IMG/VR virus record: IMGVR_UViG_3300037070_001066
Coordinates: 1 to 64,000 of that record
Direction: 5' to 3' (one strand)
Origin: a virus
Length of the DNA stretch: 64,000 bases
The notes beneath the pieces were generated by a model. The model ran no database searches, had not been told where the DNA came from, and worked only from the letters and a program-made list of their open reading frames with translations. The position numbers and the translations under genes were made by a program. Below, piece by piece: positions 39,627-48,398 of the stretch. The stretch's first letter is position 1. Each line of letters starts with the position of its first letter.

Positions 39627-40658
39627 ATGACAGAAATAAATTTAAATAAAGTTTTTGTTACAAAATCTAATCTTTTGAATCATATATCAGACTATGAAAT
39701 ATACAAAATGTATATAGGTAACACTGCTATAAATACAAAAGGGAGGATAAGATCTCCGTTAAGAGAAGATGAATCTCCTTCATTTGGATTCTTTATTGGA
39801 GAGACTGGTGAATTATGTTTTAAAGACTTTGTTCTTGGTTCAGGTGATTGTGTAAGGTTTGTTATGTTTAAATTTGGACTTACTTATTTTGAAGCATTAA
39901 GCCAGATTGCAATAGACGCTAACTTAGATGATAAATTTATTATAAAAGCTTCGTTTAAAACAAGCGTAATAAGTGACAGTAAAGGAAAAAGAGAAGACTT
40001 CGTTAAAACAGTAAATTCGAACTATCTTGGTAAAACAAGTAGGAATTGGGAAATAAGAGACTACGTCTTTTGGAATCAATTTGGTATAACTAAGCCAATA
40101 TTAGAGAGGTATAATGTTCAACCTGTAGCATATCTACATGTTGGAATAGATAAGAAGATAGTTAAACCTGATTTTCATACGTATTGTTACAATGAAATGA
40201 AAGATGGAATTAATTCTTTTAAAATATATCAACCTAATAAAGAGGAATACAAATGGTTAAACAACCATAATGATTCTGTATGGCAAGGATGGACTCAATT
40301 ACCAGAAAAAGGAGATACTCTTATAATTACTAAATCATTAAAAGATGTTATGGCTATTGCTGGAGTAACAGGAATACCTGCTGTAAGCTTACAAGCTGAA
40401 GGTAGTAAACCTAAACAAAGCGTGATAGACGAACTTCAAGAAAGATTTGAAACTATATTCGTATTATATGACAACGATTATGATAAAACTGTCAATTGGG
40501 GTAGAGAGTTTGGACGAAAACTTTCTAGCGCACATGGATTTTGTCAAGTTGAAATAGAAGAGGCTTATAGATCAAAGGATTTCAGTGACTTAGTAATGAA
40601 TCATGGCGAAAAGCTTTCAAGAAAATACTTAGAAGAACTAATAGAAAGACCTTTTTAA
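39627..40658 (+). CDS. DnaG-type primase, diverged
   Basis: 343 residues. The N-terminal region IRSPLREDESPSFGFF (about 31-46) and CFKDFVLGSGDCVRFVM match the CHC2 domain strands, but the usual zinc-binding Cys/His set is missing. The TOPRIM part shows TLIITKSLKDVMA (about 232-244), where most TOPRIM proteins have EGxxD, and FVLYDNDYD (about 282-290) as the DxD motif. It would make primers for the DnaB-like helicase. The missing Glu and zinc ligands are real oddities; Bacteroidota phage primases may commonly share them. Confidence 0.75.
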   Translation: MTEINLNKVFVTKSNLLNHISDYEIYKMYIGNTAINTKGRIRSPLREDESPSFGFFIGETGELCFKDFVLGSGDCVRFVMFKFGLTYFEALSQIAIDANLDDKFIIKASFKTSVISDSKGKREDFVKTVNSNYLGKTSRNWEIRDYVFWNQFGITKPILERYNVQPVAYLHVGIDKKIVKPDFHTYCYNEMKDGINSFKIYQPNKEEYKWLNNHNDSVWQGWTQLPEKGDTLIITKSLKDVMAIAGVTGIPAVSLQAEGSKPKQSVIDELQERFETIFVLYDNDYDKTVNWGREFGRKLSSAHGFCQVEIEEAYRSKDFSDLVMNHGEKLSRKYLEELIERPF

Positions 40659-40660
40659 AA

Positions 40661-41083
40661 ATGGAAGAAAAAATCATAGTTGGAGTATATGATGGCCTTA
40701 GAAAAAATGGAGAATCTCATGATTTATTTATGTCAAAAGCTAACTACTTAGGCACATTTTATACTGAGCCAGAATTCTCACTATTTTCATTCTCTAAAAA
40801 ATATCCAGCACTAAGTTTAGGAGGTTCCACTTCTGTTTTGTTAGAAGTCTATGAGGTTACTGAAGAAATTTTAAAGACAATAGATTACTATGAAGGGTGT
40901 AATGACATAGATCCTTATATGAATATCTATAATAAAGCAGAGATTGAAACTCCGTTTGGTGAATGTATTATCTATATCTACAACAGGATGGTAGTAAACA
41001 AGCCGCTTATTGAATCAGGTGATTGGTTTAGATTTAAAAAAGAAGTAAGACAACGAATAGAAGAAACAAGAAAAATAGTATAA
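40661..41083 (+). CDS. Diverged gamma-glutamylcyclotransferase-like protein
   Basis: 140 residues, a paralogue of the 33750 product. The loop reads GVYDGLRKNGESHDLFM (8-24), so Thr of YGTLR is changed to Gly with Asp before it; the Glu region is YYEGCNDID (about 78-86). First gene of the amide-bond cluster, starting 2 nt after the primase stop. It probably hydrolyses or cyclises gamma-glutamyl amides, or has become a binding subunit. Confidence 0.75.
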   Translation: MEEKIIVGVYDGLRKNGESHDLFMSKANYLGTFYTEPEFSLFSFSKKYPALSLGGSTSVLLEVYEVTEEILKTIDYYEGCNDIDPYMNIYNKAEIETPFGECIIYIYNRMVVNKPLIESGDWFRFKKEVRQRIEETRKIV

Positions 41084-41086
41084 ATC

Positions 41087-41965
41087 ATGGTAATAAACAT
41101 TAATTCAAAAAAGAAAGTAGGAGATGTTCTATTATCAGTTGCATTAAGAACTGGTAAATATGTTCCAATGATTAGAAGCAGACATCCTTCTCATGCAGGT
41201 TTAAGAAGAGCTTTACCTAAACTTCCGTTTAGAAGTGTCATCAGACTAGGCTCTCTGACTGTATTAGAGGACGATAGCAGCAAGAAAGGGAACAGGGTGG
41301 AACTGAACAGTGCATTGGCTATAAAGAATAGCTCTAGCAAGCTTAAAATGAAGCAATGTTTTACTCAAGGAGGCGTTAAAACAGCTGAATGGATATATTC
41401 TACAAGTGAGAATGATATCATAAATTGGCTGAAGGAATATCCAATTGTGGCTAAAAGCCATATGGGTTCTCGCGGAAGAGGAAATACATTGTTGAAAACT
41501 GAAGCTGAAGTAAGAGCTTTTATTAGAAGCAAGGATCTTTCACATTACATTTTTGAAAAGTATTATAACTACAACAAGGAGTATAGATTGCATGTCAGTG
41601 CTGACGGTTGCTTTTATGCTTGTAGAAAAATGCTTAAGAATGAATTTAAAGATCATCCTAATGCGTGGCAAAGACATGATGACAATTGTTCTTGGATACT
41701 TGAAGAGAATGAAATGTTTGACAAACCTACAAATTGGGCTAATATAATTGATCATTGCGTTAAAGCATTGATTAGTTGTGGTCTTGATTTTGGAGCATGT
41801 GATTTGAGAGTTCAAAACAATATTGATAAAGAAGGAGTTAGAAGACTTCAACCTGACTTCATTGTTGTAGAGATTAATTCTGCGCCATCATTTGGTAAAG
41901 TTACTCTTGAAAAATACAAAGAAGTATTACCTCAACTTTTAGTTAAAAAACATGAAAATCGTTAA
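41087..41965 (+). CDS. RimK-like ATP-grasp amide ligase
   Basis: 292 residues. ATP-grasp features in order: a substrate/pre-ATP region (to about 85), LKMKQCFTQGGVKT, the nucleotide strand YPIVAKSHMGSRGRGN (about 122-137) with its Gly-rich loop, EYRLHVSADG (about 164-173), LDFGACDLRVQ (about 233-243) and the metal-binding VVEINSAPSFGK (about 264-275). Such enzymes join a carboxylate to an amine via acyl-phosphate. Overlaps the next gene by 14 nt. Confidence 0.85.
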   Translation: MVININSKKKVGDVLLSVALRTGKYVPMIRSRHPSHAGLRRALPKLPFRSVIRLGSLTVLEDDSSKKGNRVELNSALAIKNSSSKLKMKQCFTQGGVKTAEWIYSTSENDIINWLKEYPIVAKSHMGSRGRGNTLLKTEAEVRAFIRSKDLSHYIFEKYYNYNKEYRLHVSADGCFYACRKMLKNEFKDHPNAWQRHDDNCSWILEENEMFDKPTNWANIIDHCVKALISCGLDFGACDLRVQNNIDKEGVRRLQPDFIVVEINSAPSFGKVTLEKYKEVLPQLLVKKHENR

Positions 41966-42173
41966 AAAAGGAGATGAACCAACTTTTGTTCCTATAACCT
42001 TATATATTACTATAGAGAGCAAAGAGGAGCAAGAGACGTTATTATCATTATTTAAAACAATAACTTCTCATGAGTTAACAACAATTGCTTTAAAGAATAC
42101 AAAAGAACATCTTAACCAAAAGGTTATTAGCACATTTATAGGAGGTTTTTATAATTCATTATTAGATAAATAA
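41952..42173 (+). CDS. Hypothetical protein, 73 aa, in the amide-bond cluster
   Basis: Strand-helix protein: PITLYITIESKEEQETLLSL (about 15-34), then a helix and FIGGFYNSLLDK. Short enough to be a carrier, substrate peptide or small subunit for the adjacent ligases. It ends in a free Lys (LLDK), but this may be chance. No family recognised. Confidence 0.6.
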   Translation: MKIVKKGDEPTFVPITLYITIESKEEQETLLSLFKTITSHELTTIALKNTKEHLNQKVISTFIGGFYNSLLDK

Positions 42174-42180
42174 AAAAAAC

Positions 42181-42921
42181 ATGAAAAAAATAATTGGAGT
42201 TTATGCTGATGTAGCAAATGGTAGAGTTGGTCAAACAGCTCCGTATATGCAATTCTTAGGTCAATTTGGTAATGTACGTTTAATACTACCTACTGACAAT
42301 TTAAGAGAGGTTGCAAAAAGTATTGATATGTTAGTATTGCCTGGAGGTTCTGATATAAATTCTGCCAAATATAATCAAGCGCCAGATATTATGACAGGAC
42401 GTCCTAATATGCATTTTGATTATTTAGATGCTAATCTGTTGCCTTTGGTAATTGAGATGAAGAAACCTATTTTAGGTATTTGTCGAGGTATGCAAGCATT
42501 AAATGTTCACTTTGGTGGTACATTAAATCAGCATGTTATTGGTCATCACCAAGGAGACAATCGTGCTGCTACAAAGCAAGAAATTCAATTTGAAGACGGA
42601 AAGAAACCGCATATGATTAACTCTATGCACCATCAATCTGTTAACATTTTAGGAGATGGTTTTGAAATTGTAGCTTATAGCCAATGTTATCAAGGATGTT
42701 ATTCTGAAAAGAAACATGTTAGAAACTGGTATTTTGTTGATGACAAGAAGAAGAAAGAATTCTTTGAATGTATTGTCATCATTGAGATGATTAAGCACAA
42801 AAATCTTCCTATTGTTGGAGTTCAATGGCATCCAGAGGAGTTCAATTGTAAAGTTACAGTTGATTGTATTAACACTTTATTAAAAGAATATGAAGAAAAA
42901 GTTAGCAGTCCTAGTAAATGA
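42181..42921 (+). CDS. Class I glutamine amidotransferase-like hydrolase (peptidase C26)
   Basis: 246 residues. Nucleophile elbow GICRGMQ (Cys101), the LPGGSDINSAKYNQ loop (53-66) and the catalytic His-Glu in VQWHPEEF (His217, Glu219) are intact. The family includes gamma-glutamyl-GABA hydrolase, which releases amines from gamma-glutamyl conjugates. Followed by a paralogue overlapping by 32 nt. Confidence 0.85.
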   Translation: MKKIIGVYADVANGRVGQTAPYMQFLGQFGNVRLILPTDNLREVAKSIDMLVLPGGSDINSAKYNQAPDIMTGRPNMHFDYLDANLLPLVIEMKKPILGICRGMQALNVHFGGTLNQHVIGHHQGDNRAATKQEIQFEDGKKPHMINSMHHQSVNILGDGFEIVAYSQCYQGCYSEKKHVRNWYFVDDKKKKEFFECIVIIEMIKHKNLPIVGVQWHPEEFNCKVTVDCINTLLKEYEEKVSSPSK

Positions 42922-43570
42922 TTCAGCAGATTATGAATCTTATGTTGCGTTCCTTAAACTAAAATATGATATTGAGCTTGTAAAGCTTTCTTCTATTGCA
43001 AAGAAAGAAACGATTCCTGAGATTGATTTAATGTTGTTTACTGGAGGAGAAGATGTTGATCCAGCTTATTACAATGAGAAACCTGGAAAAAGAACATTCT
43101 ATAATCCTTCAAGAGACAATGATGAATCTAAAATGTTTAGAATGCTAAATCAAAAGATTCCAAAACTTGGAATTTGTAGAGGAAGTCAATTCTTAACTGT
43201 AATGAGTGGTGGTAAATTAATACAACATGTGGAAAATCATGGTATTGGTGGAACTCATTCAATTACATTTGATTATATTCATAATCATAAAATGCAGATT
43301 ACGTCAACGCATCACCAAATGATGTATCCTTTTGATTTATCAAAGAAAGAATATATACTTTGTGCTTATGCAACCAACTATTTAAGTCCTATATACTTAA
43401 ATGGTAATGACAGAAACATTGAAGTGCCTGAAGAATTCTTGGAGCCAGAGATTGTATTCTATCCTAGAAGTAATTCTTTAGCAATTCAAGGTCATCCTGA
43501 ATCTGGTATTATGTCAGATGATGGAAAAATGTTTATATTGAACTATATAGACAATGTATTAAAGCTTTAA
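42890..43570 (+). CDS. Second class I glutamine amidotransferase-like hydrolase
   Basis: 226 residues. GICRGSQ (Cys96), FTGGEDVDPAYYNE (50-63) and IQGHPESG (His202, Glu204) are intact. Related to the preceding product and probably a tandem duplicate with changed specificity. It may trim or hydrolyse gamma-glutamyl products made by the neighbouring ligases. Confidence 0.83.
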   Translation: MKKKLAVLVNDSADYESYVAFLKLKYDIELVKLSSIAKKETIPEIDLMLFTGGEDVDPAYYNEKPGKRTFYNPSRDNDESKMFRMLNQKIPKLGICRGSQFLTVMSGGKLIQHVENHGIGGTHSITFDYIHNHKMQITSTHHQMMYPFDLSKKEYILCAYATNYLSPIYLNGNDRNIEVPEEFLEPEIVFYPRSNSLAIQGHPESGIMSDDGKMFILNYIDNVLKL

Positions 43571-43595
43571 CATTAAACCTTTAAATTATAAAAAC

Positions 43596-44414
43596 ATGGA
43601 AAAAATTGTAGAAAACAAGCATGGAGTTACCTTAGGTAGTGATCCTGAGATTTTTATATGTAATGCTGAAGAGATCGTCTCAGCAGAAGGTTTAACAGGT
43701 GGAACGAAACACGATCCCGTTCCAATTAGCGAGGAAGGACATATGATTCAAGAAGATGGTATTGCTCTCGAGTATAACATACCAGCTTGCTCCACAGTAG
43801 AGGAGTTTATTGCTCATCATGAATTTGTTCAAGACTATTTTAAAGTTTTAATCGCCGCTCATGGTTATGAGTTTAGCAAAGAAAGAAGTGCGGATATTAA
43901 TCCAATCTTCTTGCAAACTGAGCAAGCTCAAACATTTGGGTGTGAACCTGATTATAACGTTTATACTAGAAGCGAGAACGAAGCTCCTGAATCAGGACAG
44001 AATTTAAGATGTGTTGGAGGTCATATTCACATTGGATATCCAGATCCAGACCAAGACGTTACTGAGAAAATTGTAATGATGTTTGACATGTTTGCAACCT
44101 TGCCATCTCTATTTAAAGACAATGATACGCGTCGTAGAGAATTGTATGGTAAAGCCGGTAGTTTTAGGTTTAAGATTTTTGGATTAGAATGTAGAGCATT
44201 GTCTAACTTTTGGATTCATACAAGAGAAGACATGACTTGGGTATGGAATCAAACAATGAGAGCTGTTAATTGTGTTCTTGACGGAGAGTCTGATGCTTTA
44301 ATTGAAAAGTATTCTTCTGATGTTAGAAATGCAATTAATACTGCTGATTTAAAATTAGCAGCTGAATTGATGATCATGATTGATCATGAAGTACAAAAAG
44401 AAGTGGTAGAATAG
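43596..44414 (+). CDS. COOH-NH2 ligase (glutamine-synthetase-like fold, type 2)
   Basis: 272 residues. GVTLGSDPEIFICN (9-22) with its metal/ATP acidic pair, an IALEYNIPAC strand (about 57-66), VGGHIHIGYPDP (about 144-155) and the RELYGKAGSFRFK with LECRALSNFW block (about 187-212) match the phage COOH-NH2 ligase type 2 family. It uses ATP to form amide bonds between a carboxylate and an amine; in phages the substrate is unknown. Confidence 0.8.
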   Translation: MEKIVENKHGVTLGSDPEIFICNAEEIVSAEGLTGGTKHDPVPISEEGHMIQEDGIALEYNIPACSTVEEFIAHHEFVQDYFKVLIAAHGYEFSKERSADINPIFLQTEQAQTFGCEPDYNVYTRSENEAPESGQNLRCVGGHIHIGYPDPDQDVTEKIVMMFDMFATLPSLFKDNDTRRRELYGKAGSFRFKIFGLECRALSNFWIHTREDMTWVWNQTMRAVNCVLDGESDALIEKYSSDVRNAINTADLKLAAELMIMIDHEVQKEVVE

Positions 44415-44435
44415 ACAAACAAACAAGACTAAATA

Positions 44436-46403
44436 ATGGAAATAAAAATTTTATTACTACTATTATTAGCACATTATATACTCTTCTTTCTATTTAGAGG
44501 GAAGGGTGATGTGCTCGCTTGCGGTATATTTGGATGGTCTGGAAGCAGAACTACAAGATTTAACAAGCAAAAATTTGATATTCTAGGACTTTTTAACAAT
44601 TCAAGAGGTGGAGATTCATGTGGAGTGTCTACAGATGGAGAAATCTATTATGGTACACTTTTAAACAAAAGTTATGATGACTTTGTTGTTAACAAGAATT
44701 ATCTTTCTCCTGTAAGAATTCCTGTTGTTATTGGACATTCTCGTAAAGCAAGTGTTGGAGCTGTAAGTGAAACAAATGCTCATCCATTTGGATTTGGAGA
44801 TTTAGGAGAAGGTCATGCTTTTATTGGGTGTCATAATGGTACTTTAAGCAATTATGAGGAACTTGGTAAAAAATATGAAGTCGAAACTTCTGTCTACAGT
44901 GAAAGAAATATGTTCCTAAGGACTAAAGTAGATTCTGAAATACTATTGGAGATACTATATAAAACTAAAGATACGGAAGTATTACAAGAATATATAGGAG
45001 GAGCTGCTTTATTATTCCAAAATTTAGAAGAACCTAACACATTATTTGCATTTCATGGAGCTTCTAAAAAAGAAGTTGGAGATAGAGGTGAAACTTTATA
45101 CGAAGAAAGACCTTTATATTACTATCAAGAAGCAAAAGATTCAGTTTACATTTCTTCAATAGAAGAAGCTTTAATATTCATAGGTGGAGAAAAAGACAAA
45201 ACTGTTTTTGAATTTGATCACAATCTTTTGTACAAAATCAAAGATGGAAATGTTGATAAAGCTGTAACTTATGAAGTGGACAGGAGAGGAGCTGGCCAAA
45301 AGAAACCCTATGGGGGTGCGGGTTTTTGCATGGGTGGGACGGCTACTGGGACTAATACTGCCAGAAACCACGGTCCTGCCAAAAGGGGAAAGCGAAAAGA
45401 AAGAAGTAAATCTAGACGGTTCAAACAAATAGCAAATGTCGCAAATATATACGATGAAACTGTTATTGAGGGAGACTTTAAATCTGCAATATATTATAAC
45501 AAATTAAGATATTGGAGAAATGGTCACTTAATAGATGGTGTTTTCACATATATTAAAGGATTTGGTTTGTATAAGATCGGAGATCAAGCTTCTGATTCAA
45601 ATAATAAATTGTATCAATTGATGGGAGAACACTTTAGTCTTGAAGATGGTATGTTTTTAGATACTGTTTATTTAGAACAAAGACTCGCTCTTGATGAAAC
45701 TATATTTGTACCATTTGAATTTAGTACAAAGGAACCACCTGTATTCTTCTTTCATAATGGAATCATGCTAGAAACAATGCATGACTTTGCTGCATTAAAT
45801 GGAGAGTATGCAAGTAAATTTTCCTTTGAACATTTATCGCAAATGTCTAAATACCCTATCTGTAGAATGCGCAAGAATCGGCCAGACAATAACAGACAAG
45901 AAATACTTTATAATGGTCAGCCTTATACCAATAATTTTATACCTTTGCAATGTAATAATTGCTACAATATTGAAAATGGTAATTTAATCAATATAGATAG
46001 GTTAGAAGAAATTGTTGTGAAAGAAGCTGAAATTTGTTGTTCTGTTAAGATTCCTTCTACTAATGAGGTGATACAGTTGCCCATGGAATTTGATGCTCCA
46101 ATTATGGGGCCGAATAGTTTGATCAATGCATATCATCCTGCTAGACCAACTGTTGAATTTCTGGATGAAGATCCTCCTATTGAAGATTATTTCCAAAAAA
46201 AGGGAGATGATGAAAAGGTTTTGAGCATCATTAATAAGCACATTATGCCAGTTTACACACAATTGCAAACTTGTAATGAGGATCTTAAAAATGAAGAAGA
46301 TGAAACTATTCAAGAGCTTATTGACTTAAACAAGGATTACTTATTGAGTGTTGACTGTATTGTTGAATCAAAATCCAAAGAAAATGAAGGAGAAGCTAGT
46401 TAA
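44436..46403 (+). CDS. Class II glutamine amidotransferase with N-terminal hydrophobic leader
   Basis: 655 residues. The Ntn nucleophile is predicted at Cys29 in LACGIFGWSGSR; HSRKASVGAVSETNAHPF (about 99-116) and CHNGTLSNYEEL (about 131-142) complete the glutaminase fold. Residues 5-20 are strongly hydrophobic (ILLLLLLAHYILFFLF), so the enzyme has a leader that must be cleaved to expose Cys29, or translation starts internally at GTG 44511. The C-terminal 370 residues are a beta-rich domain of unknown function. It probably supplies ammonia or glutamyl groups. Its end overlaps the amidoligase gene by 20 nt. Confidence 0.8.
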   Translation: MEIKILLLLLLAHYILFFLFRGKGDVLACGIFGWSGSRTTRFNKQKFDILGLFNNSRGGDSCGVSTDGEIYYGTLLNKSYDDFVVNKNYLSPVRIPVVIGHSRKASVGAVSETNAHPFGFGDLGEGHAFIGCHNGTLSNYEELGKKYEVETSVYSERNMFLRTKVDSEILLEILYKTKDTEVLQEYIGGAALLFQNLEEPNTLFAFHGASKKEVGDRGETLYEERPLYYYQEAKDSVYISSIEEALIFIGGEKDKTVFEFDHNLLYKIKDGNVDKAVTYEVDRRGAGQKKPYGGAGFCMGGTATGTNTARNHGPAKRGKRKERSKSRRFKQIANVANIYDETVIEGDFKSAIYYNKLRYWRNGHLIDGVFTYIKGFGLYKIGDQASDSNNKLYQLMGEHFSLEDGMFLDTVYLEQRLALDETIFVPFEFSTKEPPVFFFHNGIMLETMHDFAALNGEYASKFSFEHLSQMSKYPICRMRKNRPDNNRQEILYNGQPYTNNFIPLQCNNCYNIENGNLINIDRLEEIVVKEAEICCSVKIPSTNEVIQLPMEFDAPIMGPNSLINAYHPARPTVEFLDEDPPIEDYFQKKGDDEKVLSIINKHIMPVYTQLQTCNEDLKNEEDETIQELIDLNKDYLLSVDCIVESKSKENEGEAS

Positions 46404-48396
46404 AACAATTAAAGGAGAAGATCGTAATGAGAAAGACTGTAGACTTATTGATGGACAATACTATTATATAGGGGACATCCATAGAGAAAACTCTGGAGAT
46501 ATATATCTAATTAACAATAGATATATAAGAGCGTCTACTGAAAGAATCGTATTCGATCATTTTGAAGGTGAGTATAAGTTGAAAAATAGCAGTTTAACTC
46601 ATGGTATAATTGATATTGAAGACGGAACTCCTGTATTTGGTTATTTCTCTAAAAATGATCTTTATAACGTAAAGGTTATAGTTAAGGATTTGAGCGAAAG
46701 AGTTGCAATTTCAGCAAATGTACTTGGATATGAATTCAGAGAAAGAAGATCTGATGGAGTGTTCTATCACATTTCCCTTTTAGATGCTAATAAGTTTAAC
46801 CTGCTTAGAGGTATTTCAAGAGAAATAAAAGAAAGCTTTCCTTATGATTCTAAAGGGTCTATTGCTAAAATTACAAAAACATTTGAGTCTAATTACAAAC
46901 CTGTTATTTGTAGAAATGCAGAAATTGTAGGTAAAACTTTAAAGGATTATACATTTGGATTAGAGTTTGAAACATGTGCTGGAATAATACCTAATAATAA
47001 ATTAGTATACTTGCCATTAATACCATTGAGAGATGGTTCAATTAGCGGTATAGAATATGCTACAATTCCATTAAAAGGTCCAGTAGGAGTTCAAGCATTA
47101 ATTGATTCTGTAGATGAATTGAAAAGAAGAACATCCTATAGTGATGAATGCTCTTTACATATACATGTTGGTGGTATGCCAAGAACGACTGAGTATATAT
47201 TAGCATTCTACAAGACTATATCATTGTTGCAAAATGACATATTTTCAATGTTCCCGCTTTACAAGAAATATAATTTTGGCGTTAAACGTAAAAACTATAG
47301 CGCGCCATTTCCATTTGAAGAGATTAACTTTAGAATGGATCCGATCATAAATTATAATGATAAAAAGCAGGTTAATAAGAATTTTGATCATTTGTTCACA
47401 TATTTATCTGGAGGTGTAACTTTCGCAGAATATGGTAATGATTTAAGTCAAGTACTTGTACATCCTCAAGATCCTCAAGGAGCTGCTAAATGGAATATTA
47501 AGCATAGATATTCTTTTGTAAACTTAATTCCTTTAATATTTGGAAATCATCAAACTATTGAATTTAGAATTCATACACCAACGTATGATATAAATAAAAT
47601 ATTGGATTTCTTGATGTTGAATATTTATATAATTGATTATGTTAACATAAACTATAAATTGATTCTTGCAGGCAAAGATACTTTATCTATCATGAGACCA
47701 AGCTTGCAGTTTATGTTAAATGATTATGTAAATAACATTGAAGGAAGTAGTAGAAAAACTATATTTAATGAGTTAAATCGTTATATTAGTGAAAGAAAAC
47801 ATGCTTCTGAAGACATTGCAAGAACAAAAGGTGTTGTTTACCAAGAAGAAGACTTAAGACTTCCTAAAGGTTTAGGATTTAATACCTACAAATACCATAG
47901 ATCAAATGGATCTTATTTTTCAGCTTCATATCTTGAAGATATTCTATACGAAAGTAGTCTGAGTAGCTTTGACAGCCCTTTTGCTGAGGCTTCTATTAAA
48001 TTCGAAGATGTAAATCCTTCTGCTAAATTAAAACTTCGCAGTGATGTTGGAGTTTCTCCTAAAAGGAGGCCAAGAGATTTAGCTAGAGAGAAAGAAGTTT
48101 TAGAATCTTCAAGAAAAGCTCTTGAACAGATACAAGCATCTGAAAAAGAACGTTTAGATAAGGGGTTAGGTGGAGGTTTATATGAGCAAATGAGACAAGC
48201 TGCTGAAATTAGATATTCTCTTAAAGACAATGGAACTAGGCCTGTAATTTCAGATCCTGGAACTTTATCTGGACTTGGTGTATCTACTTTTGGAACTAGC
48301 GGCTCTGTTCAAGTTAAAGAAAGTTCTTATGATTGGACTCTTAAGGCTTCTAAGTCTAATGATGATTGGGAAGAATCTATACATAAACCAGAATAG
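46384..48396 (+). CDS. Amidoligase (glutamine-synthetase-like fold)
   Basis: 670 residues from the ATG at 46384, preferred over an upstream GTG at 46348. The amidoligase core lies at about 190-420: FGLEFETCAG (192-201) with metal-binding Glu, SISGIEYATIPLKG, CSLHIHVGG (about 256-264), and a late TIEFRIHTPTYD (about 390-401) with the Arg of the family. The N-terminal 180 residues and the Ser-rich, Arg/Lys-rich C-terminal 150 are extra. It should catalyse ATP-dependent amide bond formation, probably on a peptide or cell-wall carboxylate. The long termini suggest a protein partner. Confidence 0.8.
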   Translation: MKEKLVKTIKGEDRNEKDCRLIDGQYYYIGDIHRENSGDIYLINNRYIRASTERIVFDHFEGEYKLKNSSLTHGIIDIEDGTPVFGYFSKNDLYNVKVIVKDLSERVAISANVLGYEFRERRSDGVFYHISLLDANKFNLLRGISREIKESFPYDSKGSIAKITKTFESNYKPVICRNAEIVGKTLKDYTFGLEFETCAGIIPNNKLVYLPLIPLRDGSISGIEYATIPLKGPVGVQALIDSVDELKRRTSYSDECSLHIHVGGMPRTTEYILAFYKTISLLQNDIFSMFPLYKKYNFGVKRKNYSAPFPFEEINFRMDPIINYNDKKQVNKNFDHLFTYLSGGVTFAEYGNDLSQVLVHPQDPQGAAKWNIKHRYSFVNLIPLIFGNHQTIEFRIHTPTYDINKILDFLMLNIYIIDYVNINYKLILAGKDTLSIMRPSLQFMLNDYVNNIEGSSRKTIFNELNRYISERKHASEDIARTKGVVYQEEDLRLPKGLGFNTYKYHRSNGSYFSASYLEDILYESSLSSFDSPFAEASIKFEDVNPSAKLKLRSDVGVSPKRRPRDLAREKEVLESSRKALEQIQASEKERLDKGLGGGLYEQMRQAAEIRYSLKDNGTRPVISDPGTLSGLGVSTFGTSGSVQVKESSYDWTLKASKSNDDWEESIHKPE

Positions 48397-48398
48397 AC

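Noticed and set aside
44436-44522. Reading VLAC before CGIFG as a lipoprotein lipobox
   Set aside because: Charged residues (RGKGD) separate the hydrophobic stretch from the Cys, unlike a lipobox, and the Cys is needed as catalytic nucleophile.
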